A DNA stretch of 64,000 nt, from NCBI GenBank assembly GCA_038040385.1, contig JBBPII010000020.1:46644-110643 (forward strand), in the 5' to 3' direction. Of this stretch, positions 53,031 through 61,195 are shown piece by piece (the stretch's first letter is position 1; every line of letters starts with the position of its first letter). Made by a program: the position numbers and the translations under genes. This DNA is from Gilichinskyi gelida (GTDB lineage Bacteria; Acidobacteriota; Thermoanaerobaculia; Gp7-AA8). Under the pieces are notes generated by a model that ran no database searches, was not told where the DNA came from, and saw only the letters and a list, made by a program, of their open reading frames with translations.

Positions 53031-53573
53031 TCACTCCTCGCCGGCCAGCCTCGAGAGCTTCATGACAGTGTTCCAGTTGCGCGCCGTCCCCCGCGTGCCG
53101 AGCTTCTTCTCGATGACCGCGCCGGTCAGCTTCGACGTACCGATGCCGTCGGGGTAGGCGATGTAGGCGTGCCGCCCGATCACCCGCACGGCTTCCCGTC
53201 CAATGATGGCCGCATTCAGCGCCGCGACCGCTGTCGCGTCGGGCACATCCTTCAGGAACATGACCAGAAGGTGACTCGGATCGCGCTTCGCCTCCTCCGC
53301 GAACGGATTTCGCGCCACGACCTCGGCCAGCTCGCTCGCGGTGCGAACGAAAACGTCCGCCTGCACGCCGAGCCGCTTCTCCGTCTCCGCCGCCAGCAAC
53401 GTTTCCAGTTGGGCGGGCGTGCGGCGGTCGCCGTGAAAGACGAGATTTCCGCTCTGAAGCAGCGATCGGGCGCCGGCGAATCCGAGATTCGTGAGCAGGT
53501 CGCGCAGGTCCGCCATGGCGATCATCTTGTTGCCGCCGACATTGATGCCGCGTAGGAGGGCGATGTGCATCAT
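53031..53573 (-). CDS. DUF1697 domain protein
   Basis: The N-terminus MHIALLRGINVGGNKMIAMA and the following LRDLLTNLGFAGARSLLQSG are the DUF1697 signature. Conserved blocks NPFAEEAKRDPSHLLVMFL and YPDGIGTSKLTGAVIEKKLG complete it. Two ferredoxin-like halves; function unknown. The start overlaps the pseudogene by 4 bases. Confidence 0.9.
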   Translation of the reverse strand: MMHIALLRGINVGGNKMIAMADLRDLLTNLGFAGARSLLQSGNLVFHGDRRTPAQLETLLAAETEKRLGVQADVFVRTASELAEVVARNPFAEEAKRDPSHLLVMFLKDVPDATAVAALNAAIIGREAVRVIGRHAYIAYPDGIGTSKLTGAVIEKKLGTRGTARNWNTVMKLSRLAGEE

Positions 53574-53818
53574 CCGCGGATGATAGTGCGTCCTCTCATC
53601 GAGCCGCCGGATCGCACCGCAGCCGACCGGCTCTCCCTCGGCGCGACCTCACCGGCATCCAGGCGAAAGTGATTCGCCGCCGGGTTGTTGTACATCGCCG
53701 CCAGCTCGCCGTTGAGCGCCGCGATCAGCGCGACGGCGACGGGCGAGTCGAGTGGCTCGCGACGGACGTTCAACGCGCGCGCCTTCTCATGCCGAACATT
53801 GAGGAAGGATATCGTCAA
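53570..53818 (-). pseudogene. Truncated and frameshifted GNAT acetyltransferase remnant
   Basis: The frame begins like a GNAT enzyme (SPVAVALIAALNGELAAMYN, then HFRLDAGEVAP). After EVAP the expected continuation is missing, and a different frame resumes at GEPVGCGAIRRLDERT, the usual next block of this acetyltransferase family. So a deletion with frameshift has occurred, and the remaining two thirds of the enzyme are absent. The DUF1697 gene lies right behind it. Confidence 0.7.
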
Positions 53819-53873
53819 GATCTCGGCGGTGGGACCGCGAGACCCCGAGACCGCGCGACCTCGTAACCCGTTC

Positions 53874-56036
53874 TCAGTTCGGCTTCACGTCCGGCTTCCC
53901 CTGCGGATTCTCCGGCGCCTTCTTCTCGTCCTCGATCCGCTTCCCTGTCGAGGTGTCGAAGACCGCGTTGCGCAGGAAGGCCTCCGTCGACCACGGCGGG
54001 CCGCCGCCGCCGAGGTATTTCTGGAACCACTCCAGGTGGGCGGTGTAGTAGAGCGCCATCTCGTACCAGCTCGGCCAGTGGCCGGCGTTGGAGTAGACGA
54101 TCAGCCGCGACGGCACGCCCATCTTCTGCAGCGCGGTGTACATCTGCAGCCCCTGCGTGTACGGCACGCGGTAATCGCGCTCGCCGGTGATCACCAGGCA
54201 GGGCGTCTTGAAATTCTTTACGTAATTCGATGGTGAGAATTTCTCATATAAATCTGAATTCCACGGCTGCCCTTTCAGGTCCCACTCCGGAAACCACAGC
54301 TCCTCGGTTGCCCCGTAGAAGGAGCGGTTGTCGTAGATCCCCATCATCGACGCCAGCGCCTTGAAGCGGTCGGTGTGCCCTTCGAACCAGTTCATCATGT
54401 AGCCGCCGTACGACCACCCCATCGCTCCCATGCGGCTCTTGTCGACGTATGGCAGCTTCTCCAGCGCGTCGGTCACCTTCATCAGGTCCTCGAAGACCTT
54501 GCCGCCCCAGTCGCCCGAGATCTCGGCCGTGAACTCCTGCCCGAAACCGGTCGAGCCGTGCGGGTTGGGGAAGGCGACGACGTAGCCGGCTCCCGGATAG
54601 ACCTGCCAGTCGCCGCGGAACGCGTCGGCCCACTGCGACTGCGGACCGCCGTGCACGTTGAGGATCAGCGGGTACTTCTTCGCCGGATCGAAGTTGTGCG
54701 GCTTGACGATGAAGACCTGGATGCCGGCCAGCGTGGTGATCTCCGCCGGCCGGATGTCGACCTCGTTCATCAGGTCGCGATTGAAGGTCGACAGCTTCTT
54801 CCGCTGTGTAGCGGCGGTCGCTTCGGCCGCCGGCTGGGCGCCCGAAGCGGGCGCCCCCACACTGGCGCGGAAGATCTCCGCCGGCTCGCCGACCGAGCGG
54901 TGGATGTAGAAGAGGTCGCGGCCGTTCCTGGCGATGTCGAAGGCATCGATGGTCTGATCGGACCACACCTGCGCGATGGTGCCGGTGGCGACGTCGAGCC
55001 GGAAGAGAGGGTTGTGGCCTTCCACTTCGCCGCTGAAGACGATCGTCTTCGAGTCGCCGCTCCAGCGGAGCTCGTCGATCCAGTTGTTGAACGTTTGCGA
55101 GACCACGCGCGAAGTGCCGGCGGCGCGGTCGTAGATGGCGATCGTGAAGAGGTCGGACTCGTAGCGCGGCGTCTTCTGGGTGCGGTAGGCGATGAAGCGG
55201 CCGTCGGGCGAGTACTGCGGCGAGTTGTCGTAGCCCTTGTTCGCCGCGGTGATGTTGCGCGCGTTGGGCGTCGTCGCGTTGAACGAGATCAGCCAGAGAT
55301 CGCTGTTGGTCGACGACGCCGGGTCGGGATCGTGGTTGGAGGCCACCGCCAGCTCGTTCGAGTCGGGCGAGAAGGCGTACTGCAGCGGCCCGCCTAGCGA
55401 GAACGGCGGCGCGTCGAAGCGGCCGGGCGTCACGTCGCGCACGTCGCCCGTGTCGGCGTTCGCCAGGAAGGTGTGCGTGACCGTCCCGTCCTTCCACGCC
55501 GTCCAGTGCCGATAGAGCAGTCCGTCCGCCATGTGCGCCTGCAATTTCCCCTTTGACCAGCGCTCGGCGATCTTCTTGTTGCAGGCGTTGTCGGAGCCGC
55601 ACTCGGGATAGATGTCGGTGGCGAAGGCGATCCACTTGCCGTTCGGCGACCAGAGCGGATCGGAGACGCCGGTGGAGATGCTGGTCAACTGCCGCGCCTC
55701 GCCGCCGGCGAGAGGGAGGAGGTAGAGGTTCGCGTCGCGGACGAAGGCGAGCTGCTTGCCGTCGGGTGAGAAGCGCGGACTGGCGTCGGCGTCGCCGGTG
55801 GTGAGTGCGTGGGCGTTCTGCCCGTCGATGTCCATCACCCAGATCTTCGTAGTGCGTTTCGCGCGCGGCAGATCGCTGACGCCGACGGTGAACGCCAGCG
55901 TTTTTCCGTCCGGCGACAGCGTCAGATCGCCGACCCCTTTGACCCGGTAGAGGTCCTCGATGGTGAAGGCGCGCTTGGTTTGCGCGAACGCGGCGACGGC
56001 GACGAACAGGAGGGCGATGGACAGGGCGCGTTTCAT
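53874..56036 (-). CDS. S9-family prolyl oligopeptidase-like peptidase
   Basis: The 720-residue protein has a Sec signal (MKRALSIALLFVAVAAFAQT), an N-terminal beta-propeller of PD40/WD-like blades (TLSPDGKTLAFTVG, RFSPDGKQLAFVRD, QYSPDGRFIAYRTQ), and a C-terminal alpha/beta hydrolase: MGWSYGGYMMNWFEG with the nucleophile Ser (about 545), an Asp in TGERDYRVPY and a His in AGHWPSW. It should cut peptides in the periplasm or outside. A short insert (SVGAPASGAQPAAEA) between propeller and hydrolase coincides with a GGGCGCC-type hairpin in the DNA. The C-terminal tail is Lys/Pro-rich. Confidence 0.95.
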   Translation of the reverse strand: MKRALSIALLFVAVAAFAQTKRAFTIEDLYRVKGVGDLTLSPDGKTLAFTVGVSDLPRAKRTTKIWVMDIDGQNAHALTTGDADASPRFSPDGKQLAFVRDANLYLLPLAGGEARQLTSISTGVSDPLWSPNGKWIAFATDIYPECGSDNACNKKIAERWSKGKLQAHMADGLLYRHWTAWKDGTVTHTFLANADTGDVRDVTPGRFDAPPFSLGGPLQYAFSPDSNELAVASNHDPDPASSTNSDLWLISFNATTPNARNITAANKGYDNSPQYSPDGRFIAYRTQKTPRYESDLFTIAIYDRAAGTSRVVSQTFNNWIDELRWSGDSKTIVFSGEVEGHNPLFRLDVATGTIAQVWSDQTIDAFDIARNGRDLFYIHRSVGEPAEIFRASVGAPASGAQPAAEATAATQRKKLSTFNRDLMNEVDIRPAEITTLAGIQVFIVKPHNFDPAKKYPLILNVHGGPQSQWADAFRGDWQVYPGAGYVVAFPNPHGSTGFGQEFTAEISGDWGGKVFEDLMKVTDALEKLPYVDKSRMGAMGWSYGGYMMNWFEGHTDRFKALASMMGIYDNRSFYGATEELWFPEWDLKGQPWNSDLYEKFSPSNYVKNFKTPCLVITGERDYRVPYTQGLQMYTALQKMGVPSRLIVYSNAGHWPSWYEMALYYTAHLEWFQKYLGGGGPPWSTEAFLRNAVFDTSTGKRIEDEKKAPENPQGKPDVKPN

Positions 56037-56061
56037 GGCGCGCGGTTATATCATCGGCGCC

Positions 56062-56835
56062 ATGCCGATGCTGGAAGGGAAAACCGGCCTCGTTTTCGGA
56101 GTGGCGAACAAGCGGTCCATCGCCTGGGCCATCGCCCAGGCGCTGTCGCGCGAAGGGATGCGCCTGGCGTTCACCTACCAGGGCGAGCGGCTCAAGGAGG
56201 GCGTCGAGGCGTTGGCGGCGACGCTGCCGGGATCGCTGATTTACCCCTGCGACGTGACCAACGACGCCGAGATCGATAGCGTCATCAGCCACATCGGCGA
56301 GGACTTCGGCCGGCTCGACTCTCTGGTCCACTCGGTGGCCTTCGCGCCGCGCGAGGACCTCGAGCGGGAGTTCGTGCTGACGAGCCGCGAGGGCTTCAAG
56401 ACCGCGCATGACATCTCCGCCTATTCGCTCGTCGCTCTCAGCCGCGCCGCGCTGCCGCTGTTCGAGAAGGCGGGCGGCGGGGCGGTGCTGACGATGACGT
56501 ACTACGGCGCGGTGAAGGTGGTGGAGGGCTACAACGTGATGGGGGTGGCCAAGGCCTCGCTCGAAGCGAGCGTGCGTTACCTCGCCGCGAACCTCGGCCC
56601 GAAGAACGTGCGGGTGAACGGAATCTCCGCCGGGCCGGTGAACACCCTCGCCGCGCGCGGCATCCGGGGGTTCACCGACATGCTCAAGCATCATCCCGAC
56701 AAGGCGCCGCTGCGCCGCAATGTCGAGCTCGAGGAGATCGGCAACGCCGCGCTCTTCCTCTGCTCGCCGATGTCGTCGGGGATCACGGGCGAAGTGCTGT
56801 ACGTCGACTGCGGCTACAACATCGTGGGGCTGTGA
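56062..56835 (+). CDS. fabI: Enoyl-ACP reductase (NADH)
   Basis: The protein has GLVFGVANKRSIAWAIAQAL, typical of FabI rather than FabG, then RLAFTYQGERLKEGVE, LDSLVHSVAFAPREDL, the active-site block MTYYGAVKVVEGYNVMGVAK with the Tyr-(x6)-Lys pair, and GPVNTLAARGI. It catalyses the last reduction of each fatty-acid elongation cycle. ATG 56062 or 56068 both fit; the first is used. 257 residues, normal. Confidence 0.96.
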   Translation: MPMLEGKTGLVFGVANKRSIAWAIAQALSREGMRLAFTYQGERLKEGVEALAATLPGSLIYPCDVTNDAEIDSVISHIGEDFGRLDSLVHSVAFAPREDLEREFVLTSREGFKTAHDISAYSLVALSRAALPLFEKAGGGAVLTMTYYGAVKVVEGYNVMGVAKASLEASVRYLAANLGPKNVRVNGISAGPVNTLAARGIRGFTDMLKHHPDKAPLRRNVELEEIGNAALFLCSPMSSGITGEVLYVDCGYNIVGL

Positions 56836-56840
56836 TGCGG

Positions 56841-56912
56841 GTTGCCAGTTGCCCGTTGCCAGTTGCCAGCGGAATGGCTGTCGCTGGCAACCGGCAACGG
56901 GCAACCGGCAAC
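56841..56912. terminator. Strong 31-bp hairpin between convergent genes
   Basis: Arms 56841-56871 (GTTGCCAGTTGCCCGTTGCC onward) and 56882-56912 are complementary with two mismatches around a 10-base loop. It fills the gap between fabI and the RRM gene and may terminate both. No U-tract follows, so it could also be just a mobile palindrome. Confidence 0.6.
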
Positions 56913-56917
56913 GTCGG

Positions 56918-57367
56918 TTACAGGCTGCGCTTCTTGCCGCGGATGTTGCGCCGGCTTCCCTTGGCCTTGCCGCCGCCACCGCCGTAGCCGCCGCCACCGC
57001 CGTAGTCGCCACCGCCGCCGCCACCGAAGTCACCGCCACCGCCCCCGCCGCCGTAGCCACCGCCCCCGCCGAATGACGGGCGTCCGCCGCCGCCGGGGCC
57101 TGCGCCGCGCGGGCGGTCTTCGGCGGCGTTGACGCGCAGGGCGCGGCCGCTCAACTGGTAGCCATTGAATTTCTCGATGGCCTTCGCCGCGTCCTCGTCC
57201 GAGGAGTACTCGACGAACGCGAATCCGCGCGGACGGCCGCTCTGGCGGTCCATCGGAAGATAGACGTCGCGGATCTCGCCGATCTCGGCGAAGAGGTTCT
57301 GAACTTCCGTTTTTGTCGTGTTGAAATCGAGGTTACCGACGAAGACTTTTGAAGACATTCCACTCAT
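56918..57367 (-). CDS. RRM RNA-binding protein with glycine-rich tail
   Basis: An RRM fills residues 5-85: RNP2 KVFVGNLDFNT and RNP1 GRPRGFAFVEY, with the helix SSDEDAAKAIEKFNG. The C-terminal 60 residues are GGYGGGGGGG-type repeats and a basic end (RRNIRGKKRSL). This is the layout of bacterial cold-inducible RNA-binding proteins. A second ATG at 57358 is also possible. It probably acts on mRNA structure in the cytosol. Confidence 0.95.
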   Translation of the reverse strand: MSGMSSKVFVGNLDFNTTKTEVQNLFAEIGEIRDVYLPMDRQSGRPRGFAFVEYSSDEDAAKAIEKFNGYQLSGRALRVNAAEDRPRGAGPGGGGRPSFGGGGGYGGGGGGGDFGGGGGGDYGGGGGYGGGGGKAKGSRRNIRGKKRSL

Positions 57368-57451
57368 TCACTTTCTGCCCGCGTGCGACAGGCGTGCGCG
57401 GCGCAAGGAACAACGCTCGCAAAGGTTGGGCCCGCAGGCGCGGGGCGTACC

Positions 57452-58219
57452 TTACGACATTCCGCCCATTACGTAAAACTTCTTTTCAGTGGGCTGATCG
57501 GCCCCCCCTCGCGGTTCCATGGTCACGGCCAGTGCCCGGATCTCGGTCATGACGGGGAGGTTGTCGATGGAAATGGTCGCGCTGCCGCTCGCTGTGACGT
57601 CGAAAACCCCGGCGCTCTGTGGTTTGGGCTGGTCGCCGCGGATGATCCAGAGTTGGTAGCTCTTGTCGGTGGGGTTGGAAGGCATGTTGTAGAAGAAGAC
57701 GATTGCTCTACGCCGGGTGGGGTCGAGGAAGACGCGCGCCGACGCCGAGGGCGACATCTCCTGCCCGGCGAGCGCGATGGTCCGCGTCTCCGCCGACGCG
57801 ATCGACGCCAGCTTCTCGTTCTGCGCCGCCAGGCGATTTTTCTCTTCGCTGAGACCGCGGATCTCGGCTTGCTGGGTGGCGATCCGCTCGCGCGCCACGC
57901 GGATCCCGATCTCGCGCCAGCCCCACAGCGCCAGGAAGAGCGTGGCGGCGATCGCCAGCCACCAGGGGTTGAAGCGATGCTCGGCCTCGATGACATTCGA
58001 CGACTCTGCGATGCCGGCGATCCGCTCGCGTACCTCGGCGGGCGGCGGAACGGGGTCGAGCTCGCGAGCCAAAAGCGTGGCTGCTTCGGCGTACTCGTCG
58101 CGCGCCCGGCGGCAGGCGTCGCAGCTTTCGGCGTGCGCGGCAAGCGAGCGCGTCTCGCCGGCCGTTGCCGCCCCCACCGCGTCGAGCGCGGCGATCGTTT
58201 CGAATTCTTCATGGTTCAT
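57452..58219 (-). CDS. Anti-sigma factor (RskA-like)
   Basis: The N-terminal zinc-finger-type anti-sigma domain has AAHAESCDACRRARDEYAEA (H-x3-C-x2-C); then one membrane helix at about 85-103 (WWLAIAATLFLALWGW), a coiled coil (RERIATQQAEIRGLSEEKNR) and a C-terminal RskA domain outside (RRAIVFFYNMPSNPTDKSYQ, LWIIRGDQPKPQSAGVF). It would hold the co-encoded sigma factor at the membrane until a signal triggers release. It overlaps the sigma gene by 4 bases. Confidence 0.92.
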   Translation of the reverse strand: MNHEEFETIAALDAVGAATAGETRSLAAHAESCDACRRARDEYAEAATLLARELDPVPPPAEVRERIAGIAESSNVIEAEHRFNPWWLAIAATLFLALWGWREIGIRVARERIATQQAEIRGLSEEKNRLAAQNEKLASIASAETRTIALAGQEMSPSASARVFLDPTRRRAIVFFYNMPSNPTDKSYQLWIIRGDQPKPQSAGVFDVTASGSATISIDNLPVMTEIRALAVTMEPRGGADQPTEKKFYVMGGMS

Positions 58220-58806
58220 CGAAATGCCTGCAGGCGATCGCGCAGCTTCTTCATGCCGAGCTGCATTCTCGTCTTCACCGTTCCCAGCGGCTCGTGCAGC
58301 CGCTCCGCGATTTCTGATTGCGAGAGCCCCTCGAAGTACGCCAGCTCGAGCGCCTGGCGCTGCGCGTCGGGCAGCTCGGCGAGCGCGCCTCGCACGGCCA
58401 CGCGTTGTTCGGATTGGATGGCCTGATCCGCTCCACTGGTCCGATCTACGAAACCGGAGACGAACGAGATTTCCCGCCCCGCTTCATCTTCGCGATCGGA
58501 GCGGACGCGGCGTGAGCGCAGCCGGTCGATGCCGCGGCTGCGGGCGATGGAGATGAGCCACGCCACCTCGCTGCCGCGCACAGCGTCGAACATCTTCGCG
58601 CTGGTCCACGCCTTGACGAACGTCTCCTGCAGCACTTCCTGCGCGTCTTCGCAGTTTCCGAGGATGCGGATGAGGAGGGCGTAAAGGGTGGAGGAGTAGC
58701 GGTCGTAGAGATCTTCGAACGCGTTGACGTCGCCCCCGGCGACCGCCGGGAGGAGAGAGGTCGGTGTGACGCTCGGATCCGTTCGCAGCATGGCGGCGGC
58801 GTTCAT
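58216..58806 (-). CDS. ECF RNA polymerase sigma factor
   Basis: Region 2 is GDVNAFEDLYDRYSSTLYAL and GNCEDAQEVLQETFVKAWTS; region 4 is ELPDAQRQALELAYFEGLSQ and SEIAERLHEPLGTVKTRMQL. The 196-residue length is right for an ECF factor. The partner anti-sigma gene follows with a 4-base overlap. The regulon is unknown; a self-regulated promoter is likely in the gap to 58834. Confidence 0.95.
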   Translation of the reverse strand: MNAAAMLRTDPSVTPTSLLPAVAGGDVNAFEDLYDRYSSTLYALLIRILGNCEDAQEVLQETFVKAWTSAKMFDAVRGSEVAWLISIARSRGIDRLRSRRVRSDREDEAGREISFVSGFVDRTSGADQAIQSEQRVAVRGALAELPDAQRQALELAYFEGLSQSEIAERLHEPLGTVKTRMQLGMKKLRDRLQAFR

Positions 58807-58833
58807 ATTACGGCTCGCGCGCCGCGGCGGATG

Positions 58834-59022
58834 TCACTCCTTGGGCGTTTCTTCGGCTTCCTGCGGAAACTCGATGTCCGTGCGGTGGCCCGTCTTGGAG
58901 CGCGAGCGCTTGCCTGGAAAGCCGCTGGCGCGGCCCGACGACTCTTTGTTCGTGGCATGGCCGGCGGCGCCGCCGTCCCAGAAGCCCTTGTCTTTGATGT
59001 GCTCGCGTGGGTTGCCCGACAT
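58834..59022 (-). CDS. Small hydrophilic protein, 62 aa
   Basis: From the ATG at 59022: MSGNPREHIKDKGFWDGGAA, then GHATNKESSGRASGFPGKRS, then a tail ending EEAEETPKE-like. It is disordered, without Cys or membrane segments. Codon use is as in neighbours, and the upstream gap to 59089 leaves room for divergent promoters. The function is unknown and the gene could be spurious. Confidence 0.4.
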   Translation of the reverse strand: MSGNPREHIKDKGFWDGGAAGHATNKESSGRASGFPGKRSRSKTGHRTDIEFPQEAEETPKE

Positions 59023-59088
59023 GGGCGCGGATTGTAGCGTAGTGGCACCCTCTTCGCAGTACCAATAACATCGAAAGGGAGGAACTAC

Positions 59089-59355
59089 ATGGTTGATAAC
59101 ATGAATCCCAACAGTCAGTTCCATCCGTACCAACCCATGAGCGAAACACCGGCAATCGAACGTCAGCAGGGCGGCCTCAACGGCATCCTCGGCGGAATTC
59201 TCGGCAAGCTTGGCGGCCTCGGCGGCCTGAGCAAGGTCAATATGAACGGCTCCCTCGGCAAGGTGCGCGAGTACGCGCGCGCCAACCCGAGCGTCGTGCT
59301 CGGCGGCCTCGCCGCGCTGGCCATCGGAGCGGGGTTGTTGCGGAAGAGAGCGTAG
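59089..59355 (+). CDS. Small glycine-rich protein with C-terminal membrane helix
   Basis: A good GGGAGG lies 8 bases before the ATG. The 88 residues include a Gly/Leu repeat (GGLNGILGGILGKLGGLGGL) and a C-terminal hydrophobic helix (PSVVLGGLAALAIGAGLLRK). Not a known family to me; the last helix resembles a membrane anchor of DUF883/YqjD-like proteins, to which this could be loosely related. Confidence 0.65.
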   Translation: MVDNMNPNSQFHPYQPMSETPAIERQQGGLNGILGGILGKLGGLGGLSKVNMNGSLGKVREYARANPSVVLGGLAALAIGAGLLRKRA

Positions 59356-59406
59356 ACCCTCACCCGGCGCTTCGCGCCACCCTCTCCCGCGTCGCGGGAG
59401 AGGGGT
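59356..59406. repeat. Dispersed CCCTCACCCGGCGCTTCGCG repeat
   Basis: It has the stem CTCTCCCGCGTCGCGGGAGAG and the GGCGCTTCGCGCC stem. Same family as 32509 and the copy inside uvrA. It fills the gap between the convergent 59089 gene and the pilin-like gene. Confidence 0.85.
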
Positions 59407-59819
59407 CACTGCGAGTGGAACGCGTAGTCCACGATGATCTTCGTGCCCAACACCCTTCCCTGAAGCCGCACCGTCGCCCGGCGCGACTCCGCGCCGTAGG
59501 AGGTTCCTTCCGCGCTGATGGTGAAGGCGGTCGCCGATTTGTTCAGCGCGCCCTTCATCGTTCCGTCGGCATCCTTCGCGTTGATGTTGCGCACGCTGGT
59601 CAGCAGCATCTGCGAGGCCGCCAGCTCGGCGGCGTTTTCGGCGAGGGCGTGGGAAATGATCTTCGAGCGGAAGCGCTGCGCCTCGCGCAGCACGCGGTTG
59701 GAGTCGATCATGATCAACTGCATGACGGCGAAGTAGAGAACCGCCAGCGCGATCGCGGAGATCAGCGCGTAGCCGCGCTCACGAGTGCGAGCGCGGAACG
59801 AAGATCTGATCGATGGCAA
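59406..59819 (-). CDS. PilX-like minor pilin or pilus assembly protein
   Basis: The N-terminus RTRERGYALISAIALAVLYF, with a hydrophobic helix after a Gly, is of the PilX type (ERG-[YF] then helix without the +5 Glu). The rest is a soluble domain (ALAENAAELAASQMLL). The start overlaps the upstream prepilin gene by 41 bases. With its two neighbours it forms a minor-pilin operon. Confidence 0.75.
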   Translation of the reverse strand: MPSIRSSFRARTRERGYALISAIALAVLYFAVMQLIMIDSNRVLREAQRFRSKIISHALAENAAELAASQMLLTSVRNINAKDADGTMKGALNKSATAFTISAEGTSYGAESRRATVRLQGRVLGTKIIVDYAFHSQ

Positions 59820-60273
59820 GTTTCCCTCCCGTGTCGACGGCCGTCAGCCGGACGGCGTCCTGTCCCGAGTCGAGGGTGAAGCTGCTGATCTCGAACGTCG
59901 GCATGGCCCGCCCGATCCATGTCGACTCCAGCTCCTTAGACTTGTACTCCAGGCGCCGCACCTCGTTGCTTTTGCGGAAATCGTAGATGACCGTCTTGGC
60001 GAAGCCATCCTGCCCGACGACGTAGACGATCAGGGTCCGCTTGGTCTGCACGAACCCCTGGAACTCCGCGGGGTAATAGAGCGAGTCGAGCACGTCACGC
60101 CGCACGCGCGCCACCACGCCGCCCACTTCCGGGTGGCTCATGTAATTGATCGGCCACTTCTGCTGCACGTAGTACATGTTGTAGGTGAGGGTGCCGATGA
60201 TGACGACGAAGACGCCGAAAATGGCGACGGTGACCAGCATCTCCACCAAGGTGAAACCGCGCTCACGCCTCAC
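59779..60273 (-). CDS. PilW-like type IV prepilin
   Basis: The start is a GTG at 60273 whose GTGA overlaps the previous gene's stop. VRRERGFTLVEMLVTVAIFG is a canonical prepilin signal with cleavage after Gly, Phe+1 and Glu+5. The soluble part (EVGGVVARVRRDVLDSLYYP) is of the PilW/PulJ sort. A minor pilin of a type IV pilus or pseudopilus. Confidence 0.88.
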   Translation of the reverse strand: MRRERGFTLVEMLVTVAIFGVFVVIIGTLTYNMYYVQQKWPINYMSHPEVGGVVARVRRDVLDSLYYPAEFQGFVQTKRTLIVYVVGQDGFAKTVIYDFRKSNEVRRLEYKSKELESTWIGRAMPTFEISSFTLDSGQDAVRLTAVDTGGKLAIDQIFVPRSHS

Positions 60274-60683
60274 CACAGGTTCGACCCCCCGGTGTCGGAG
60301 CGGAGGACCGACAGGTGCGCGTTGCGCCGGTAGGTCTTGCTGGTGTCGTCGTACCCCCACAGCACGGTGAGCGTCACGTTCTTGACGTTCGGGTCATCGG
60401 CCGAAGGGGCCACGTCCACCTTCGTGGTAAATGGGTTGAGCGGCGTCAGGATCGAGGTATCGGACTGGAAGCGCTTCGGCTGTGCCTCGAGGCTTCCGAA
60501 GCTGATACGACGCCAGATCTCCGCTTCGTTCCAGATCGCCTGCCACGCCAGGACGGTCTCGCTCGAATCGCGCAGGTATTGCTGGCGGCGCGCGAACATG
60601 GCGATGGTGGTGGTGATGACGATCGCCAGGATCACCAGCGCCACCAGCACCTCCACTAGGTTGTAGCCGCGCTGGGCCTTCAT
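60270..60683 (-). CDS. PilV-like type IV prepilin
   Basis: The prepilin signal is MKAQRGYNLVEVLVALVILA, cleaved after the Gly, with Tyr+1 and Glu+5. The helix continues to about residue 30. The soluble domain contains ILTPLNPFTTKVDVAPSADD. It is the first gene of the minor-pilin set and overlaps the next gene by 4 bases. Confidence 0.88.
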   Translation of the reverse strand: MKAQRGYNLVEVLVALVILAIVITTTIAMFARRQQYLRDSSETVLAWQAIWNEAEIWRRISFGSLEAQPKRFQSDTSILTPLNPFTTKVDVAPSADDPNVKNVTLTVLWGYDDTSKTYRRNAHLSVLRSDTGGSNLW

Positions 60684-60708
60684 GGGACGTCAATTCTACG
60701 CGCGGGGC

Positions 60709-61167
60709 TTACTTCTTCCTGGCCGGGCGGGCGGCCATGGCGCGGACGGCGCTTTCGATCCGGCGGGCGCGCGTCTCGGGCTTCTTCGCCTCCTCGACGA
60801 CCTCCGCGTACTCGCGCTGATCGCTGAAGCTGAGCTCGCGCCAGCGGTCCCACGCCGGCGGGGCGGCCTTCAGCGCCTTCACAAGGTCGGCCGGCGCCTT
60901 GACCTCGCGTTTCTCGGTGTCGAGCTCGAGCGTCACCTCGAGAGTCTCAGTGCCCTGCAGGCCGGCAGCCTCGCGGTTACTGGTGCGGAAGGGAATGAGA
61001 AACTCGCCGCCATACGCGGCGATGGTGCTGCGGAAGTTGTAGCCGTTGAGCGTCACGCGCACCGGTGCGCGAACCTTGCCGAACACCGGCTTGGGGTCGA
61101 AGGGCACCGGGATGGCCGACATGGCGCCGTCGCGAAGAAGCGTGGTCTTGAACGTCTTCGAGGCCAT
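60709..61167 (-). CDS. DUF1905/YdeI-type protein
   Basis: The first 95 residues (FKTTLLRDGAMSAIPVPFDP, then VFGKVRAPVRVTLNGYNFRS) are a DUF1905 beta-barrel; the last 55 (LVKALKAAPPAWDRWRELSF, SDQREYAEVVEEAKKPETRA) are the YdeI/OmpD-associated helical domain. Members are linked to peptide resistance, but the biochemical role is not known. Divergent from gltX. Confidence 0.88.
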   Translation of the reverse strand: MASKTFKTTLLRDGAMSAIPVPFDPKPVFGKVRAPVRVTLNGYNFRSTIAAYGGEFLIPFRTSNREAAGLQGTETLEVTLELDTEKREVKAPADLVKALKAAPPAWDRWRELSFSDQREYAEVVEEAKKPETRARRIESAVRAMAARPARKK

Positions 61168-61195
61168 CGACGGGCATCATACAATCCACCGCCGA

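Noticed and set aside
54830..54865. GGGCGCC hairpin inside the S9 peptidase gene as a further translated repeat
   Set aside because: It is short, and I found no second copy in the window to prove it belongs to a repeat family.
54244..57060. 938-codon open frame on the minus strand
   Set aside because: Frame-shifted shadow of the S9 peptidase and antisense of fabI; both true genes have catalytic motifs.
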